From contig NZ_JAHQCR010000053.1 of NCBI RefSeq assembly GCF_019042735.1, positions 60,741-124,740 on the forward strand: a stretch of DNA of 64,000 bases, read 5' to 3'. The position numbers and the translations under genes are program-made. Under the pieces are notes generated by a model. It had not been told where the DNA came from. It saw only the letters and a list, made by a program, of their open reading frames with translations, and did not search any database. How positions within the stretch are numbered: position 1 is the first letter of the stretch; the number at the start of each line of letters is the position of its first letter. Positions 37,749 through 46,181 of this stretch are shown piece by piece. The DNA comes from Evansella alkalicola (GTDB lineage Bacteria > Bacillota > Bacilli > Bacillales > Salisediminibacteriaceae).

Positions 37749-37777
37749 TTGTTAAGGATTAAGTTACGTGGTATTAT
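37749..37777 (+). promoter_or_regulatory. Sigma-A promoter of sda
   Basis: TTGTTA is followed after 17 bases by TATTAT. It begins ten bases after the last DnaA-like box, so DnaA bound there would contact polymerase. Confidence 0.65.
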
Positions 37778-37905
37778 CACATCACAGACATAAACAGAGC
37801 CGTTATTTTACCTTACAAAATAGAAGAATTATTCAAAAATAAAGAGACAGAAAAAGGATTAACCTTTCTATTATATGTAAAATACATTGAGGAGGTGGAG
37901 CTGCC

Positions 37906-38064
37906 ATGGGGCGGCAGGGAGCAATGCGATATTTGTCGGATGAACTTTTACTAGAAACGTATTTTAAAGCGAAAGAATTAAAATTAAGTGATGATTTTAT
38001 TAAACTCGTTCAGCAGGAACTCGACCGTAGATCGATTTGGGACAAGTACACAAAAAGCTCATAG
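37906..38064 (+). CDS. sda: Sporulation checkpoint inhibitor Sda
   Basis: Sda is a small antikinase that binds the sporulation kinase KinA and blocks phosphorelay entry when replication is disturbed. The 52-residue form used here starts at ATG 37906 behind GGAGGTG. A shorter form of 46 residues could start at ATG 37924, matching the usual family length. The core RYLSDELLLETYFKAKELKL forms the first helix of the hairpin, and FIKLVQQELDRRS the second. Too short for most gene callers. The DnaA-box cluster upstream supports the assignment. Confidence 0.92.
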   Translation: MGRQGAMRYLSDELLLETYFKAKELKLSDDFIKLVQQELDRRSIWDKYTKSS

Positions 38065-38099
38065 TCACCTAGCTTATTAACTCTTTTGACCAAAAAAAA

Positions 38100-38117
38100 A
38101 GAGTAGCTCACACTACT
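38100..38117 (-). terminator. Terminator of the 38113-38343 gene
   Basis: GAGTAG and CTACTC pair around a six-base loop. On the minus strand the stem is followed by nine T residues. It overlaps the stop codon of the small gene. Confidence 0.7.
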
Positions 38118-38343
38118 CCAATTCTTCGAACTCAGTTTCATTTATAGCATTTCGCTTTTGTATATACTCTCTAGGCTGAAACTTTCTTTCTCTTCGATCG
38201 CCTAAAAAGAGACCTTGTATATCCCTTTCTTCCATTTGCTTACCAACTATTTGGTTAGTAACATCTAAATGAAAGGGTATCGCAATTGCCAGCATAACAA
38301 GAAAAATAAAACTAGAAATTATATATACAACTCGATTTTTCAA
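38113..38343 (-). CDS. Hypothetical small membrane protein
   Basis: A 76-residue protein that I do not recognise. It has one N-terminal transmembrane segment (about residues 5-25, VVYIISSFIFLVMLAIAIPF) and a charged tail with many Glu and Arg (EERDIQGLFLGDRRERKFQ). It starts with TTG behind AGAGGTG and ends at a good terminator, which supports it being a real gene. It stands alone between sda and the mrp operon. The topology would place the tail outside. Confidence 0.6.
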   Translation of the reverse strand: MKNRVVYIISSFIFLVMLAIAIPFHLDVTNQIVGKQMEERDIQGLFLGDRRERKFQPREYIQKRNAINETEFEELE

Positions 38344-38663
38344 ACCGTATCACCTCTTTTATAAGGATGGTACGGTTTTCCTTATTTTATACAAAAAACA
38401 TTTTACACCTTTATATTTTCACAATAATTCCAATTTAAACCATAAATTTCACTAGTTATATTGTGAACAATAAATTTTTTTATTCGTAAAAAATTGAGTT
38501 TCTACATATTTAATAAATAACTAAAATATGGTGAAACCTATGATAACAAAGGATGCAACAAAAACTAATTTATATTATAATTTTACTTGCGCAAAAAACG
38601 GGGAATATATGTCATAACCATGTTACACTGCAATAATATATTTTGAATAAGGAGGTAAATCAT

Positions 38664-41069
38664 TTGACCACGCTTCATTATTTAGTATTAGCACCGTTCA
38701 TTATGGCTCTGTTAGTGCCTTTTATTTATAAAGGGTTTCGCCATATCCATACAGGGTGGTTTGTCTTAGCACTCCCCCTCATTTTGTTTATATACTTACT
38801 AAGTTACCTCCCAATCGGGGGGAACACGCTCAACCCTGAAGTAATGGTTGTACCATGGGTACCAACTCTCGGTATCAACTTTGCCATATACTTAGATGGG
38901 CTAAGTCTCCTGTTTGCTCTTTTAATTACGGGAATAGGAACATTAGTAGTTCTCTACTCAATTTTCTATATCGCTAACAAAAAAGACGAACCACTAAACA
39001 ATTTCTACGTATACTTAATGATGTTTATGGGGGCCATGCTAGGGGTTGTCTTATCCGACAACTTAATGGTTATTTACGTATTCTGGGAGTTAACAAGTTT
39101 GGCATCAGCATTATTAATCGCTTATTGGTTCCATAAAGAAAAATCTCGTTATGGGGCACAAAAATCAATGCTAATTACCGTAACTGGTGGATTTGCTATG
39201 CTAGCTGGTTTCTGTCTGCTTTATATTATTACTGGCTCATTTAGCATTCAAGAAATTATCGCTTATTTCGGTCAGATAGATTTAACATCTGAGGTTCTTG
39301 TAATTCCTGCCATGTTACTTATTTTACTTGGCGCATTTACAAAATCAGCACAATTTCCTTTCCACATCTGGTTGCCAGATGCTATGGAAGCACCAACACC
39401 TGTTAGTGCTTATCTCCATTCGGCAACGATGGTTAAAGCAGGTATTTACTTAGTTGCAAGATTTACACCTGTTTTTGGCGGACTGCCTGAATGGTTCTGG
39501 ATTATTACTAGCTTTGGACTATTGACTCTCATTTGGGGATCAATATCTGCTGTTAGACAAACAGATTTAAAAGGTATTCTAGCTTTTTCAACTATCAGTC
39601 AGCTAGGTCTAATTATGGCCTTATTTGGATTAGGGTCCGCTTCCTTTATTGACAATATAGCGGAGGTAGCAATTATTGCAGCTATCTTCCACCTAATTAA
39701 CCACGCCACTTTTAAAGGTAGCTTATTTATGGTTGTTGGTATCGTGGACCATGAAACAGGAACAAGGGATATTAGGAAGCTTGGTGGCTTAATGTCTATT
39801 ATGCCTATCACCTTTACTATCTCCATTATTGGGATAGCATCTATGGCTGGATTACCGCCATTTAATGGGTTCCTAAGTAAGGAAATGTTCTTTACAGGTG
39901 TTCTTGATGTTGCGTCACTAAATATCTTTAATATTCAAACATGGGGCTTTTTATTCCCTATTGTGGCATGGATAGCTAGTGTATTTACATTTGTTTACTG
40001 TATGATTATGTTCTTTAGGACTTTTACTGGGAAATATCAGCCAGAGAAGCTTGAAAAAGAAGCGCACGAAGCACCAATTGGTCTTTTAATCTCACCAATT
40101 GTCCTTGCTTCCCTTGTAGTGATATTCGGGTTATTCCCAAACCTGTTGTCCTATTCCATGATTGAACCAGCCTTGCATGCAGTGTTACCGTACACTGTTG
40201 GCCTAGACAATTATATTAATATTTATCACTGGCATGGGCTCAATACAGAACTGTTTATGACTATAGGAGTTGTTCTATTTGGTTCACTAGTATTTATTAA
40301 CCTAAAACGTTGGCAAGAATCCACTTTCTTTCTACACGAAAGGGACCCCCTTAACCGTCTCTATGATGGCGGTTTAGACGGGTTAGTAGCTGGCTCACAA
40401 CGCGTTACCAATGTACAACTTACAGGTTTATTACGTGATTACTTTGTCTATATGATGGTATTTATGCTCATCCTTCTAGGGTGGACGTTCTTCCGTTATG
40501 ATGCAATGCAGTTTAACTTTACTAATGTATCAGAGATTTCACCCTATTTATGGATCATCACTCTTGTGCTTATGGCTACAACGATCAGTATTCCTTTTAT
40601 TCAGCACCGAGTAACTTCGATTATTGCTGTTGGGGTCATTGGATTCCTAATTGCATTACTGTTCGTCGTATTCAGGGCTCCAGACTTGGCACTAACGCAG
40701 TTATTAGTAGAAACTGTAATGGTTGTTTTATTCCTATTATGTTTCTATCACCTCCCTGAGCTTAGGAAGGAAAAGTTTAAACCGAAGTTCCGATTTACAA
40801 ACTTAGTTATTTCCATTGGAATGGGAGCGATTGTTACATTATTAGGTTTCAGTGCACACGCTGCACGCCATAGCTTAAATTTCAGCCCTATATCCCAATA
40901 CTTCGTTGAAAACTCAAAGCCACTAGCTGGTGGGTATAACATGGTTAACGTAATCCTTGTTGATTTCCGTGGACTGGATACCTTACTCGAAGTTTTAGTA
41001 TTAGGGGTTGCAGCACTTGGAATCGTTGCGTTAATTAAATTGAAAATGAAGGAGGGGCAAGACGTATGA
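38664..41069 (+). CDS. mrpA: Na+/H+ antiporter subunit MrpA
   Basis: MrpA is the largest subunit of the multisubunit Mrp sodium/proton antiporter and is related to the NuoL subunit of complex I. The 801-residue protein has about 20 transmembrane helices. The proton-channel core includes FWELTS (Glu), KSAQFPFHIWLPDAMEAPTPVSAYLHSATMV-like sequence in positions 230-262, and HLINHATFKGSLFM. The MrpA-specific C-terminal part ends after VDFRGLDTLLEV. It starts with TTG behind AAGGAGG. It is first of seven overlapping genes giving pH and sodium tolerance. The 320 bases upstream are very AT-rich. Confidence 0.97.
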   Translation: MTTLHYLVLAPFIMALLVPFIYKGFRHIHTGWFVLALPLILFIYLLSYLPIGGNTLNPEVMVVPWVPTLGINFAIYLDGLSLLFALLITGIGTLVVLYSIFYIANKKDEPLNNFYVYLMMFMGAMLGVVLSDNLMVIYVFWELTSLASALLIAYWFHKEKSRYGAQKSMLITVTGGFAMLAGFCLLYIITGSFSIQEIIAYFGQIDLTSEVLVIPAMLLILLGAFTKSAQFPFHIWLPDAMEAPTPVSAYLHSATMVKAGIYLVARFTPVFGGLPEWFWIITSFGLLTLIWGSISAVRQTDLKGILAFSTISQLGLIMALFGLGSASFIDNIAEVAIIAAIFHLINHATFKGSLFMVVGIVDHETGTRDIRKLGGLMSIMPITFTISIIGIASMAGLPPFNGFLSKEMFFTGVLDVASLNIFNIQTWGFLFPIVAWIASVFTFVYCMIMFFRTFTGKYQPEKLEKEAHEAPIGLLISPIVLASLVVIFGLFPNLLSYSMIEPALHAVLPYTVGLDNYINIYHWHGLNTELFMTIGVVLFGSLVFINLKRWQESTFFLHERDPLNRLYDGGLDGLVAGSQRVTNVQLTGLLRDYFVYMMVFMLILLGWTFFRYDAMQFNFTNVSEISPYLWIITLVLMATTISIPFIQHRVTSIIAVGVIGFLIALLFVVFRAPDLALTQLLVETVMVVLFLLCFYHLPELRKEKFKPKFRFTNLVISIGMGAIVTLLGFSAHAARHSLNFSPISQYFVENSKPLAGGYNMVNVILVDFRGLDTLLEVLVLGVAALGIVALIKLKMKEGQDV

Positions 41070-41491
41070 GAACGAACTTTTTAATGCTTCATACCATTAC
41101 ACGAATTGTCTCGTTTATCATCCTGTCCTTCTCTATTTATTTGTTTTTCGCTGGACATAACAACCCAGGTGGAGGATTTATTGGCGGACTAATGACAGCC
41201 ACTGCCCTCCTACTCTTATATATCAGTTTTGATATAAAGAAGATTAAGAAGGCAATCCCGTTTGATTACTCTACGATCATTGCGATCGGACTACTGATTG
41301 CGATCGTGACGGGATTAAACAGTTTACTTTTCGGGGATCCCTTTTTAACACAGTATTTTGAATATTATACCGTTCCCGTTCTCGGGGAAATTGAATTAAC
41401 AACTGCGCTGCCATTTGACCTTGGCATATATTTAGTCGTAGTGGCTGTAGCTTTGCTATCAATCTTGACGATTGCGGAGGATGATTCGTAA
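41066..41491 (+). CDS. mrpB: Na+/H+ antiporter subunit MrpB
   Basis: A 141-residue subunit with four transmembrane helices and the MrpB motif FFAGHNNPGGGFIGGL near residues 25-40. It overlaps the mrpA stop by four bases (ATGA-type) and the mrpC start by one base, indicating translational coupling. It belongs to the membrane complex; no catalytic residue is assigned. Confidence 0.97.
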   Translation: MRTNFLMLHTITRIVSFIILSFSIYLFFAGHNNPGGGFIGGLMTATALLLLYISFDIKKIKKAIPFDYSTIIAIGLLIAIVTGLNSLLFGDPFLTQYFEYYTVPVLGEIELTTALPFDLGIYLVVVAVALLSILTIAEDDS

Positions 41492-41829
41492 TGGAGATAT
41501 TAATGATTCTTACAGTGGGGGTTCTCGTCTCCGTAAGCACCTATTTATTACTAACAAAGAGCTTATTACGAGTAGTCCTTGGCTTACTACTCCTATCACA
41601 TGCAGCACATTTACTGTTCTTAACGTTGGCTGGGTTAAAAGAAGGTGCACCTCCCCTTTTAGGGGAAGAAGCGGCGTCTTATGCAGACCCTCTTCCACAA
41701 GCACTAATTCTAACGGCCATCGTTATCGGATTTGGAGTAACCGCTTTTCTTTTAGTACTTTCTTATCGTACTTATAAAGAACATAAAACAGATGATCTTG
41801 ATCAATTAAGGGGTAGTGCCGATGAATAA
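41491..41829 (+). CDS. mrpC: Na+/H+ antiporter subunit MrpC
   Basis: A 112-residue subunit related to NuoK, with three transmembrane helices and the conserved YADPLPQALILTAIVIGFG in the last third. It overlaps mrpB by one base and mrpD by eight bases. Confidence 0.97.
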   Translation: MEILMILTVGVLVSVSTYLLLTKSLLRVVLGLLLLSHAAHLLFLTLAGLKEGAPPLLGEEAASYADPLPQALILTAIVIGFGVTAFLLVLSYRTYKEHKTDDLDQLRGSADE

Positions 41830-43309
41830 TTTAGTTTTACTACCTGTCTTGATACCATTTTTAATGGGTGTTATCTTAATTTTCTTTAAGAAGAACATAC
41901 CCGTTCAGCGATACATAAGTGGGATCACGTCAAGTGCCCTACTTTTGCTCGCTGCATATATTCTCTATGTTATTTATCAAGATGGGATTATAACATTAGA
42001 ACTTGGAAATTGGCCGGCACCATTTGGAATTGTCTTAGTTGGAGATCTTTTCTCCTCTATAATGGTTTTATTAGCTAGTATTGTTGCCATGGCCTGCTTA
42101 TTCTTTGCCTTTCAGACGCTACATCATGATAGGGAAAAATTCTATTTTTACCCTTTCTATTTTTTCTTATTAACAGGGGTAAATGGATCGTTTTTAACAG
42201 GAGATATATTTAACTTATTTGTTTTCTTTGAAGTAATGCTTCTCTCTTCCTTCGTACTACTTGCAATGGGAGGAAAAAAGTATCAGTTAAGAGAATCCTT
42301 TAAATACGTTGTGATAAGTACATTTGGATCAATGTTTTTCATTATTGCAGTTGCATTATTATACTCTGTGACAGGGACCCTGAACTTTGCTCATTTGGCT
42401 CAACGAATATCAGAAGTCGATCCAGCAAATAATGGGATTTTAACCGTTATTGCAATACTTTTTTTTCTAGTATTCGGTCTAAAAGGTGCCTTAGTACCGT
42501 TACACTTTTGGCTACCAAACTCTTACTTTGCACCGCCGACAGCTGTTGCCGCATTGTTAGGGGGCCTGTTAACAAAAGTTGGGGTATATTCTATCATTCG
42601 AACAAACACTTTAATCTTTACACATAACCAAGATTTCACCTTGAACATTATATTAATTCTAGCAGGATTAACTATGTTTTTCGGGGTTGTCGGAGCAGTA
42701 TCGAAGTTCGACTTCAAACGTATTCTAGCAATTCATATCGTGAGTCAGGTCGGTTATATGATTATGGGGCTTGGTATTGGAACAGCTATGGCAATCGCTG
42801 GTTCCATCTATATCATTGCTCACAATATGATTATAAAAACAGCTTTATTCTTATTTAGTGGAGCAACTGAAACAGTAACAGGAACTACTAATTTAAAGAA
42901 AATGAGTGGTATACTGAAAACTCACCCTTACCTTGGTTGGCTGTTTTTTATTGCTGCAATATCACTTGCAGGAATTCCTCCACTAAGTGGTTTCTTCAGT
43001 AAGTTTGCCCTTGTGTTAGGTGGTTTAGAAGAACAACGCTACTTTATTGTTTTCGTCAGTTTAGTAGTAGGGTTATTAACCTTATTCTCCATGGTAAAAA
43101 TCTTTATGTATGTTTTCTGGGGATCGCCAACTATCACGGAAGAACAAAAGAAGACGAAAGTTGGAAAACTGTTATTACCAGCTATTCCACTTGTAATCAT
43201 CAGCTTTTTAATGGGAGTTATGGCTGAGCCTGTTTACCTATTATTTGAAGCTGCAGCAAATCAAATGCTGGATCCATCAATCTATATTAATTCTGTACTT
43301 AAGGAGTAG
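41822..43309 (+). CDS. mrpD: Na+/H+ antiporter subunit MrpD
   Basis: A 495-residue NuoM/N-type antiporter subunit with about 14 helices. The proton-path residues include the Glu in FFEVMLLSSF and the Lys in GLKGALVPLHFWLPNSY. ATG at 41822 is chosen over the GTG two codons earlier because AGGGG then has an eight-base spacing. It overlaps the mrpC end. Confidence 0.97.
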   Translation: MNNLVLLPVLIPFLMGVILIFFKKNIPVQRYISGITSSALLLLAAYILYVIYQDGIITLELGNWPAPFGIVLVGDLFSSIMVLLASIVAMACLFFAFQTLHHDREKFYFYPFYFFLLTGVNGSFLTGDIFNLFVFFEVMLLSSFVLLAMGGKKYQLRESFKYVVISTFGSMFFIIAVALLYSVTGTLNFAHLAQRISEVDPANNGILTVIAILFFLVFGLKGALVPLHFWLPNSYFAPPTAVAALLGGLLTKVGVYSIIRTNTLIFTHNQDFTLNIILILAGLTMFFGVVGAVSKFDFKRILAIHIVSQVGYMIMGLGIGTAMAIAGSIYIIAHNMIIKTALFLFSGATETVTGTTNLKKMSGILKTHPYLGWLFFIAAISLAGIPPLSGFFSKFALVLGGLEEQRYFIVFVSLVVGLLTLFSMVKIFMYVFWGSPTITEEQKKTKVGKLLLPAIPLVIISFLMGVMAEPVYLLFEAAANQMLDPSIYINSVLKE

Positions 43310-43314
43310 GTACT

Positions 43315-43791
43315 ATGCCATTTCAAATCCTGCTTAATATAACGATTGCGATTATCTGGATGTTATTGCGAAATGATTTCTCTGGTGTGGAATTCCTTTT
43401 AGGGTATATAGTGGGTATTGTTCTACTATTTGTCCTAAGGCGCTTCCTCAGGTTTGACTTTTATCTCATTCGAGTATTTGCGATTGTAAAACTAATCTTG
43501 TTGTTTATTAAAGAATTGATTCTTTCAAATATTGACGTCATTAAAATCGTTTTAAGTCCAAAAATGGACATCAAGCCAGGCATCATTGCTGTTCCTACAA
43601 CATTAAAAACAGATTGGGAAGTAACGTTGCTTGCAAGTCTTATTTCATTGACTCCAGGTACATTGTCTATGGACTTCTCTGAGGATGGTCGAACCATTTT
43701 CGTTCATTCCATCCACGTTCCTGATAAAAATGAAGCTATTAAACAAATCCATACAACATTCGAAAGAGCAATTTCGGAGGTGACTAAATAA
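43315..43791 (+). CDS. mrpE: Na+/H+ antiporter subunit MrpE
   Basis: A 158-residue subunit with two or three N-terminal transmembrane helices and a cytoplasmic domain. The motif LLASLISLTPGTLSMDFSEDG is typical of MrpE. It overlaps mrpF by one base. Confidence 0.96.
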   Translation: MPFQILLNITIAIIWMLLRNDFSGVEFLLGYIVGIVLLFVLRRFLRFDFYLIRVFAIVKLILLFIKELILSNIDVIKIVLSPKMDIKPGIIAVPTTLKTDWEVTLLASLISLTPGTLSMDFSEDGRTIFVHSIHVPDKNEAIKQIHTTFERAISEVTK

Positions 43792-44072
43792 TGCTTCAAA
43801 TTGTCACCACCATCGTTTTAATATTAATGTCCCTATCAATAGCAACTTGTTTCTACCGTGTTGTTAAAGGACCAACAATGTCTGATCGAGTCGTCGCTTT
43901 AGATACGATTGGAATTAACCTCATTGGGTTTATCGGTGTCATTATGATCATTCAAAATACACTTGCCTATAGTGATGTCATCCTAGTAATAGCCATTCTT
44001 GCTTTCATAGGATCCATTGCTTTAGCGAAGTTTATCGAGGGAGGGATTGTCCTTGACCGAGATAATAATTAG
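43791..44072 (+). CDS. mrpF: Na+/H+ antiporter subunit MrpF
   Basis: A 93-residue subunit with three transmembrane helices. It carries the family motif FYRVVKGPTMSDRVVALDTI in the first loop. In relatives MrpF has also been linked to cholate efflux. It overlaps mrpG by about 20 bases. Confidence 0.96.
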   Translation: MLQIVTTIVLILMSLSIATCFYRVVKGPTMSDRVVALDTIGINLIGFIGVIMIIQNTLAYSDVILVIAILAFIGSIALAKFIEGGIVLDRDNN

Positions 44073-44412
44073 TATCTTCTTGCTCATTGGGGCTGGCCTT
44101 AGTGTTTTAGGCTCCATTGGGATAATAAGATTCCCTGACGTTTATGGACGTCTTCACGCAGCCACTAAGAGTGCTACATTGGGTGTTATCAGTATCATGA
44201 TCGGAGCGTTTCTCTATTTCTTATTCATAGAAGGCATTTTAGTAGGTAAGCTATTGTTAGCGATACTTTTCGTGTTCATGACAGCTCCTGTAGCTGGGTT
44301 TATGATTTCACGCTCTGCATACCGTGTTGGGGTAAAACTATGGGATAAGAGTATTCAAGATGACTTGAGCGCACATGTTAAGCCTGAAAAACAAGTAAAA
44401 CAAAAATCATAG
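44053..44412 (+). CDS. mrpG: Na+/H+ antiporter subunit MrpG
   Basis: A 119-residue subunit with three helices and the MrpG signature GSIGIIRFPDVYGRLHAATKSATLG. Two TTG codons are possible; the one at 44053 leaves seven bases after GGAGGG and is preferred over that at 44047. It is the last gene of the operon and is followed by a terminator. Confidence 0.95.
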   Translation: MTEIIISIFLLIGAGLSVLGSIGIIRFPDVYGRLHAATKSATLGVISIMIGAFLYFLFIEGILVGKLLLAILFVFMTAPVAGFMISRSAYRVGVKLWDKSIQDDLSAHVKPEKQVKQKS

Positions 44413-44428
44413 TAATATGTTTAGTAAC

Positions 44429-44468
44429 AAACCTGGTTGAAGTTAAAATTTCACCCAGGTTTTATTTT
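44429..44468 (+). terminator. Terminator of the mrp operon
   Basis: AAACCTGG pairs with CCAGGTTT, with inner TGAA/TTCA pairs, followed by TATTTT. Confidence 0.8.
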
Positions 44469-44523
44469 GCCTTTACTATTTCTACCTTGATAATCCAGAT
44501 TATGTGTTATATACAAAAAATAA

Positions 44524-44560
44524 TCTGTCCATATCACAAAAATGCGATAGTATAGGACAG
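44524..44560 (-). terminator. Possible terminator of psd
   Basis: CTGTCC and GGACAG flank partly paired ATATC/GATA sequence around an A-rich loop, 20 bases after the psd stop; ATTATTTTTTG follows on the minus strand. Confidence 0.45.
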
Positions 44561-44582
44561 CTTTTTCCATCATATTATTTTA

Positions 44583-45359
44583 TTAGAGCCACTTTGCGAT
44601 TTCTTGCCCCTGCATCACAGGTAAATCTACTGTTGACGTATCAACGGAAGGTTCAATCATTCCTTTTTCAAATAAGAGAATGACACTAGATCCAAATGAG
44701 AAATAAGCAAGTTCCTCCCCTACTTCCACTTCTTTTTTATGATGAGTAGGATGAACACTGTTCACATTTAATGCACCTATTTTAACCATAGCCATTCGAC
44801 GGTCCTTATGCTCTAACTCTGTAATTAATCGATAATTATTAGCCAGTGGTTCTTTACCTAACAGCAGCCCCATTTGATTGACTGGCTCTGAGTATTTTCC
44901 CAACGCCCATCTTTTCACCAACCTTCCAGTTAAAGGGCTATGAATTCGATGATAATCCTTAGGACTTAAGTAAAACAACATAAATGTTCCCCCAAGATAT
45001 CTCTGAGTGCTACTTTCTAAACCAAGCATTGTCCCTAACTTGTAATCCTTTTCTTTTATATGAAAAGTAGCATCTTCAGTGATAGTTCCAACTTGAGACA
45101 ACTTACCGTCTACAGGGCTCACTACACAATCACTAGCAATAGGGCGTGATCCAGGCTTTAGTTTTCTAACAAAGAAATCATTTAAGGTAGCATATTCATG
45201 GATCTCCCTTTCCATTTCACCATGGTTAATTTGGTAGACTTTAGAAAAGGAGTGATTCAGTCTTCCACTTACTTTTGATTTCGTAAATGTTTTAATCATT
45301 TTCGTATAAATTGGGTTTTGAGTAAGTTCGACCATTGTTTTATATAATTGCTTTTTCAT
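44583..45359 (-). CDS. psd: Phosphatidylserine decarboxylase proenzyme
   Basis: Psd converts phosphatidylserine to phosphatidylethanolamine in the membrane. The 258-residue proenzyme has the self-cleavage motif FGSS near the C-terminus (YFSFGSSVILLFEKG), where the serine becomes the pyruvoyl group. Upstream active-site regions are SPVDGKLS, DYHRIHSPLTG and VNSVHPTHHK. It is divergent from pssA, the enzyme making its substrate, with about 170 bases of shared promoter region. Confidence 0.96.
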   Translation of the reverse strand: MKKQLYKTMVELTQNPIYTKMIKTFTKSKVSGRLNHSFSKVYQINHGEMEREIHEYATLNDFFVRKLKPGSRPIASDCVVSPVDGKLSQVGTITEDATFHIKEKDYKLGTMLGLESSTQRYLGGTFMLFYLSPKDYHRIHSPLTGRLVKRWALGKYSEPVNQMGLLLGKEPLANNYRLITELEHKDRRMAMVKIGALNVNSVHPTHHKKEVEVGEELAYFSFGSSVILLFEKGMIEPSVDTSTVDLPVMQGQEIAKWL

Positions 45360-45531
45360 AAAGTACGATACACCTTTCCAATAGCTATTTTAAAAAATTG
45401 TTGGTTATAAGTATTATAAACTACCCTTCTAATTTAGTTCAAAAATAGTAGGGAAATTAGTTCCTATGATATAATTATCATTTAAGAAGGTATTCGTCAA
45501 TGCTTTCAATTGAAAAGAGAGGAGTGATGTT

Positions 45532-46071
45532 GTGTTACGTCAACACCTCGTTGATAATACTGTTAAAAGGTTTCGAAGCCAGACTGCTAATTTGTTAACA
45601 ATAATTAACCTAGGGTTAGGTGGATTTGCAATTATTTATGCCTTACAAGGGCAGTTCAATCATAGTGTATTATTTATTTGCGTTGCTGCTATCTTTGACA
45701 GATTTGATGGCATGGTTGCCCGCAAATTAAATATTACATCTGAATTTGGAAAACAACTGGACTCATTATGTGATCTTATTTCATTTGGAGTAGCTCCTGT
45801 CCTTTTATTGTATCAATCAACATTAAGTGACTTCGGCTTTGCTGGTGCCATGTTTACAATTATTTTTATAGCTTGTGGGGCTGTGAGACTTGCTCGTTTT
45901 AATGTTACTGAACAAGAAGGATTCTTTGTTGGCTTACCAATAACTGCAGCTGGCTGTATATTGACAGTAAGTCATTTAGTTTCAGGTTGGATGCCTGAAC
46001 AAACACTTATGTTTCTTATTATTATATTATCATTACTTATGATTAGTAATTTCCAAATGAAAAAAATGTAG
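45532..46071 (+). CDS. pssA: CDP-diacylglycerol--serine O-phosphatidyltransferase
   Basis: PssA joins CDP-diacylglycerol and serine to give phosphatidylserine. The 179-residue membrane protein carries the CDP-alcohol phosphotransferase signature with all aspartates, in DRFDGMVARKL followed by GKQLDSLCD. About five or six helices are visible. It starts with GTG behind GAGGAG. It is divergent from psd. This enzyme and Psd together form the phosphatidylethanolamine branch. Confidence 0.94.
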   Translation: MLRQHLVDNTVKRFRSQTANLLTIINLGLGGFAIIYALQGQFNHSVLFICVAAIFDRFDGMVARKLNITSEFGKQLDSLCDLISFGVAPVLLLYQSTLSDFGFAGAMFTIIFIACGAVRLARFNVTEQEGFFVGLPITAAGCILTVSHLVSGWMPEQTLMFLIIILSLLMISNFQMKKM

Positions 46072-46181
46072 TATAAAGGGCTGTCTATAGAGGTATTATG
46101 CCTTTATAGGAGTCCATTTTTATAATATAAGCTTACCTGAAATTACAACCTTACGTTGGTGTTAACTGGAGGGTACATTTT

